Below are positions 5,384 to 6,547 of a stretch of 6,547 nt of DNA, one piece after another. The notes beneath the pieces are model-generated. The model saw only the letters and a program-made list of their open reading frames with translations, was not told the DNA's origin and did not search any database. Made by a program: the position numbers and the translations under genes. The stretch comes from Phycisphaerales bacterium (GTDB lineage: Bacteria; Planctomycetota; Phycisphaerae; Phycisphaerales; SM1A02), in the NCBI GenBank assembly GCA_029243925.1, contig JAQWRC010000261.1, forward strand, positions 1 to 6,547. Reading direction: 5' to 3'. Position 1 is the first letter of the stretch; each line of letters begins with the position of its first letter.

Positions 5384-6532
5384 TCAATGCATCAGCTTCG
5401 CGAGTATCGCAAGGCCTTCAGTAAGTTTTTTCTCATCAGCTGCGATGCTGATTCTGAAATGCGTGTCGCGTTGGCTGAAGATATTCCCTGGAATGATGAT
5501 CACGTTCTGGTCGATGGCGCGTTGGCAGAATTCCGTCGCCGTGATGTCCATGGCGGGAGGAACTTCGACAAAGGCGTAGATTGCGCCGCCGGGCACCATG
5601 ACCTCTGCAATGCCCTCGAACGCATCGACGACCATGCGACTTCGACGTTGGTATCGATCGACGACCTGTGCCATGTCGGTGTTGAATGATTCAATGGCAC
5701 CTGCTTGGGCCATCGATGGCGCGCATACGAAGGTGTATTGCTGCAGCTTCGCCATCTCAGCAATGAGCCATGCGGGCCCAGCGGCGTATCCGAGGCGCCA
5801 GCCAGTGCAGCCATAGGTTTTTCCGAATCCTCTGATCAGCAGCATGTTCTGGCAGGTTCGAGCGGGGCTCGGGCAGCGTCCAGTGGAATCATGATGATCG
5901 GGCCACGTGAACAAGTCGTAGATTTCATCCGAGACGAGCATGATGCCGCGGTCTTGGCACAGATCGACGAGTTCCTTGAGTTCCTCCTCCGTCAGAACCA
6001 CACCAGTCGGATTGGCGGGAGAGTTGATGAGGACGATCTTGGTGCGATCGGTAATAAGTGGTTCGACACGAGCCGCAGTCATCCGGAAATCTGGGTAGGT
6101 GTCGCACAGTCGAATGGTGCCGCCGGTCATCGGGCCCAGTGCGGTATAGACGACGAAATATGGATCAGCGACAATGGCTTCATCGCCGGGATCAAGTAGG
6201 GCCATGAAGGAGAGCAGCAGGGCGCCGCTTGTGCCGGAGGTCACGAGGACATCCAGATCGTCCTCGCTTGTATCCCAGCCTACGTCGGACTTCAGGTGTG
6301 ACTGAATGGCATCAAGCAATCCGAAATCACCGGTTGTCAGCGTATACCCATTGCGATCATTGTTGATGGCATCAATCGCTGCATCCTTGATCTGCCTTGG
6401 CACGGGAAAGTCGGGCTGGCCAATGGAGAGGTTGATGGGGTCTTTGAGTTTGGAGCCAAGTTGAAATGCCCTGCGAATGCCTGAGACATCGATGGACTTG
6501 GTGCGGTTGGATTGGAGCGGATGGGGTTTCAC
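5384..6532 (-). CDS. class I/II PLP-dependent aminotransferase, aspartate/aromatic type
   Basis: Transfers an amino group between an amino acid and a 2-oxoacid by way of pyridoxal phosphate; cytosolic, normally a homodimer. The 382 residues are full length for fold-type I subgroup I-gamma enzymes. Motifs in order: SGIRRAFQLGSKLKDPINL (17-35) and the substrate-site SIGQPDF (36-42), the TSGTSGAL cofactor loop (98-105), SPANPTG (171-177) with N174, the SDEIYD block (201-206) with D202 and Y205, RGFGKTYGCTGWRLGY (234-249) with the Schiff-base lysine K238, and THFRIS (357-362) with R360, which binds the substrate carboxylate. The usual SFSK around the lysine is GFGK here. The start is GTG at 6532-6530; it gives the short leader expected before the SIDVSGIRR segment. 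TACAAT lies six bases upstream and no Shine-Dalgarno is visible. Substrate specificity (aspartate, alanine or aromatic) cannot be read from the sequence, so no symbol is assigned. Confidence 0.93.
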   Translation of the reverse strand: MKPHPLQSNRTKSIDVSGIRRAFQLGSKLKDPINLSIGQPDFPVPRQIKDAAIDAINNDRNGYTLTTGDFGLLDAIQSHLKSDVGWDTSEDDLDVLVTSGTSGALLLSFMALLDPGDEAIVADPYFVVYTALGPMTGGTIRLCDTYPDFRMTAARVEPLITDRTKIVLINSPANPTGVVLTEEELKELVDLCQDRGIMLVSDEIYDLFTWPDHHDSTGRCPSPARTCQNMLLIRGFGKTYGCTGWRLGYAAGPAWLIAEMAKLQQYTFVCAPSMAQAGAIESFNTDMAQVVDRYQRRSRMVVDAFEGIAEVMVPGGAIYAFVEVPPAMDITATEFCQRAIDQNVIIIPGNIFSQRDTHFRISIAADEKKLTEGLAILAKLMH

Positions 6533-6538
6533 GCGAAG

Positions 6539-6544
6539 ATTGTA
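6539..6544 (-). promoter_or_regulatory. candidate -10 element for a leaderless aminotransferase transcript
   Basis: On the minus strand TACAAT is followed by exactly six bases (CTTCGC) and then the GTG start, so +1 would fall on the first base of the start codon. It matches five of six bases of the -10 consensus. The position of any -35 element is beyond the window edge. No Shine-Dalgarno fits in the six bases. Confidence 0.45.
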
Positions 6545-6547
6545 GGG

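Noticed and set aside
5353..5389. Direct repeat CGTCAATG (5353-5360 and 5382-5389) between the convergent genes
   Set aside because: Two imperfectly placed octamers with no further similarity; compatible with chance.
5705..6199. A 164-codon plus-strand open frame within the aminotransferase gene
   Set aside because: It lies opposite the PLP-binding core of a conserved enzyme and resembles no family.

Overview
The window looks like chromosomal DNA of a Planctomycetota bacterium, quite possibly of the Phycisphaerae lineage. The main evidence is the 81-residue protein at 5093-5338, whose N-terminal half matches the small basic 'signature protein' of the PVC superphylum (start MSIHRSLK, then HRNVLTR, then FGLVKV). 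Supporting signs are a membrane-anchored SPOR-like protein of a kind I associate with Phycisphaerae, the TIM-barrel protein beside it, moderately high GC, and dense packing with 1-4 base gene overlaps. I see no rRNA, tRNA, CRISPR array, insertion sequence or phage gene; it reads as a core housekeeping region.

Layout from left to right. (1) 1-1473, plus strand: the 3' part of a beta-propeller-like protein, probably a lipoprotein because the first three readable residues are LGC. (2) 3185-1484, minus strand: a three-gene unit, moaE (molybdopterin synthase large subunit), then a four-helix membrane protein, then nth (endonuclease III). Both junctions are ATGA stop/start overlaps. (3) 3192-5046, plus strand, divergent from moaE with almost no gap: a TIM-barrel protein of the sugar phosphate isomerase/epimerase fold, acpS (holo-[acyl-carrier-protein] synthase), and a single-pass membrane protein with a SPOR-like C-terminal domain. 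(4) 5093-5338, plus strand: the small PVC signature protein, with a clear Shine-Dalgarno and a possible 7-codon leader ORF. (5) 6532-5384, minus strand: a class I/II PLP-dependent aminotransferase that converges on the small protein gene.

The genes serve different core functions: molybdenum cofactor synthesis, base-excision repair, activation of acyl carrier protein, probable cell-envelope work and amino-acid metabolism. They are linked by overlapping translation rather than by one pathway.

The most interesting pattern is in the start regions. Three genes (aminotransferase, moaE, acpS) have a -10-like hexamer (TACAAT or TACCAT) ending only 6-7 bases before the start codon, with no Shine-Dalgarno, as expected for leaderless transcripts. 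Overlapping divergent -10 candidates may serve moaE and the TIM-barrel gene. Other points are an endonuclease III with only three of the four usual iron-sulfur cysteines, a charged tail on the signature protein, and an apparent excess of GATC. I do not see a clearly new multi-gene system.
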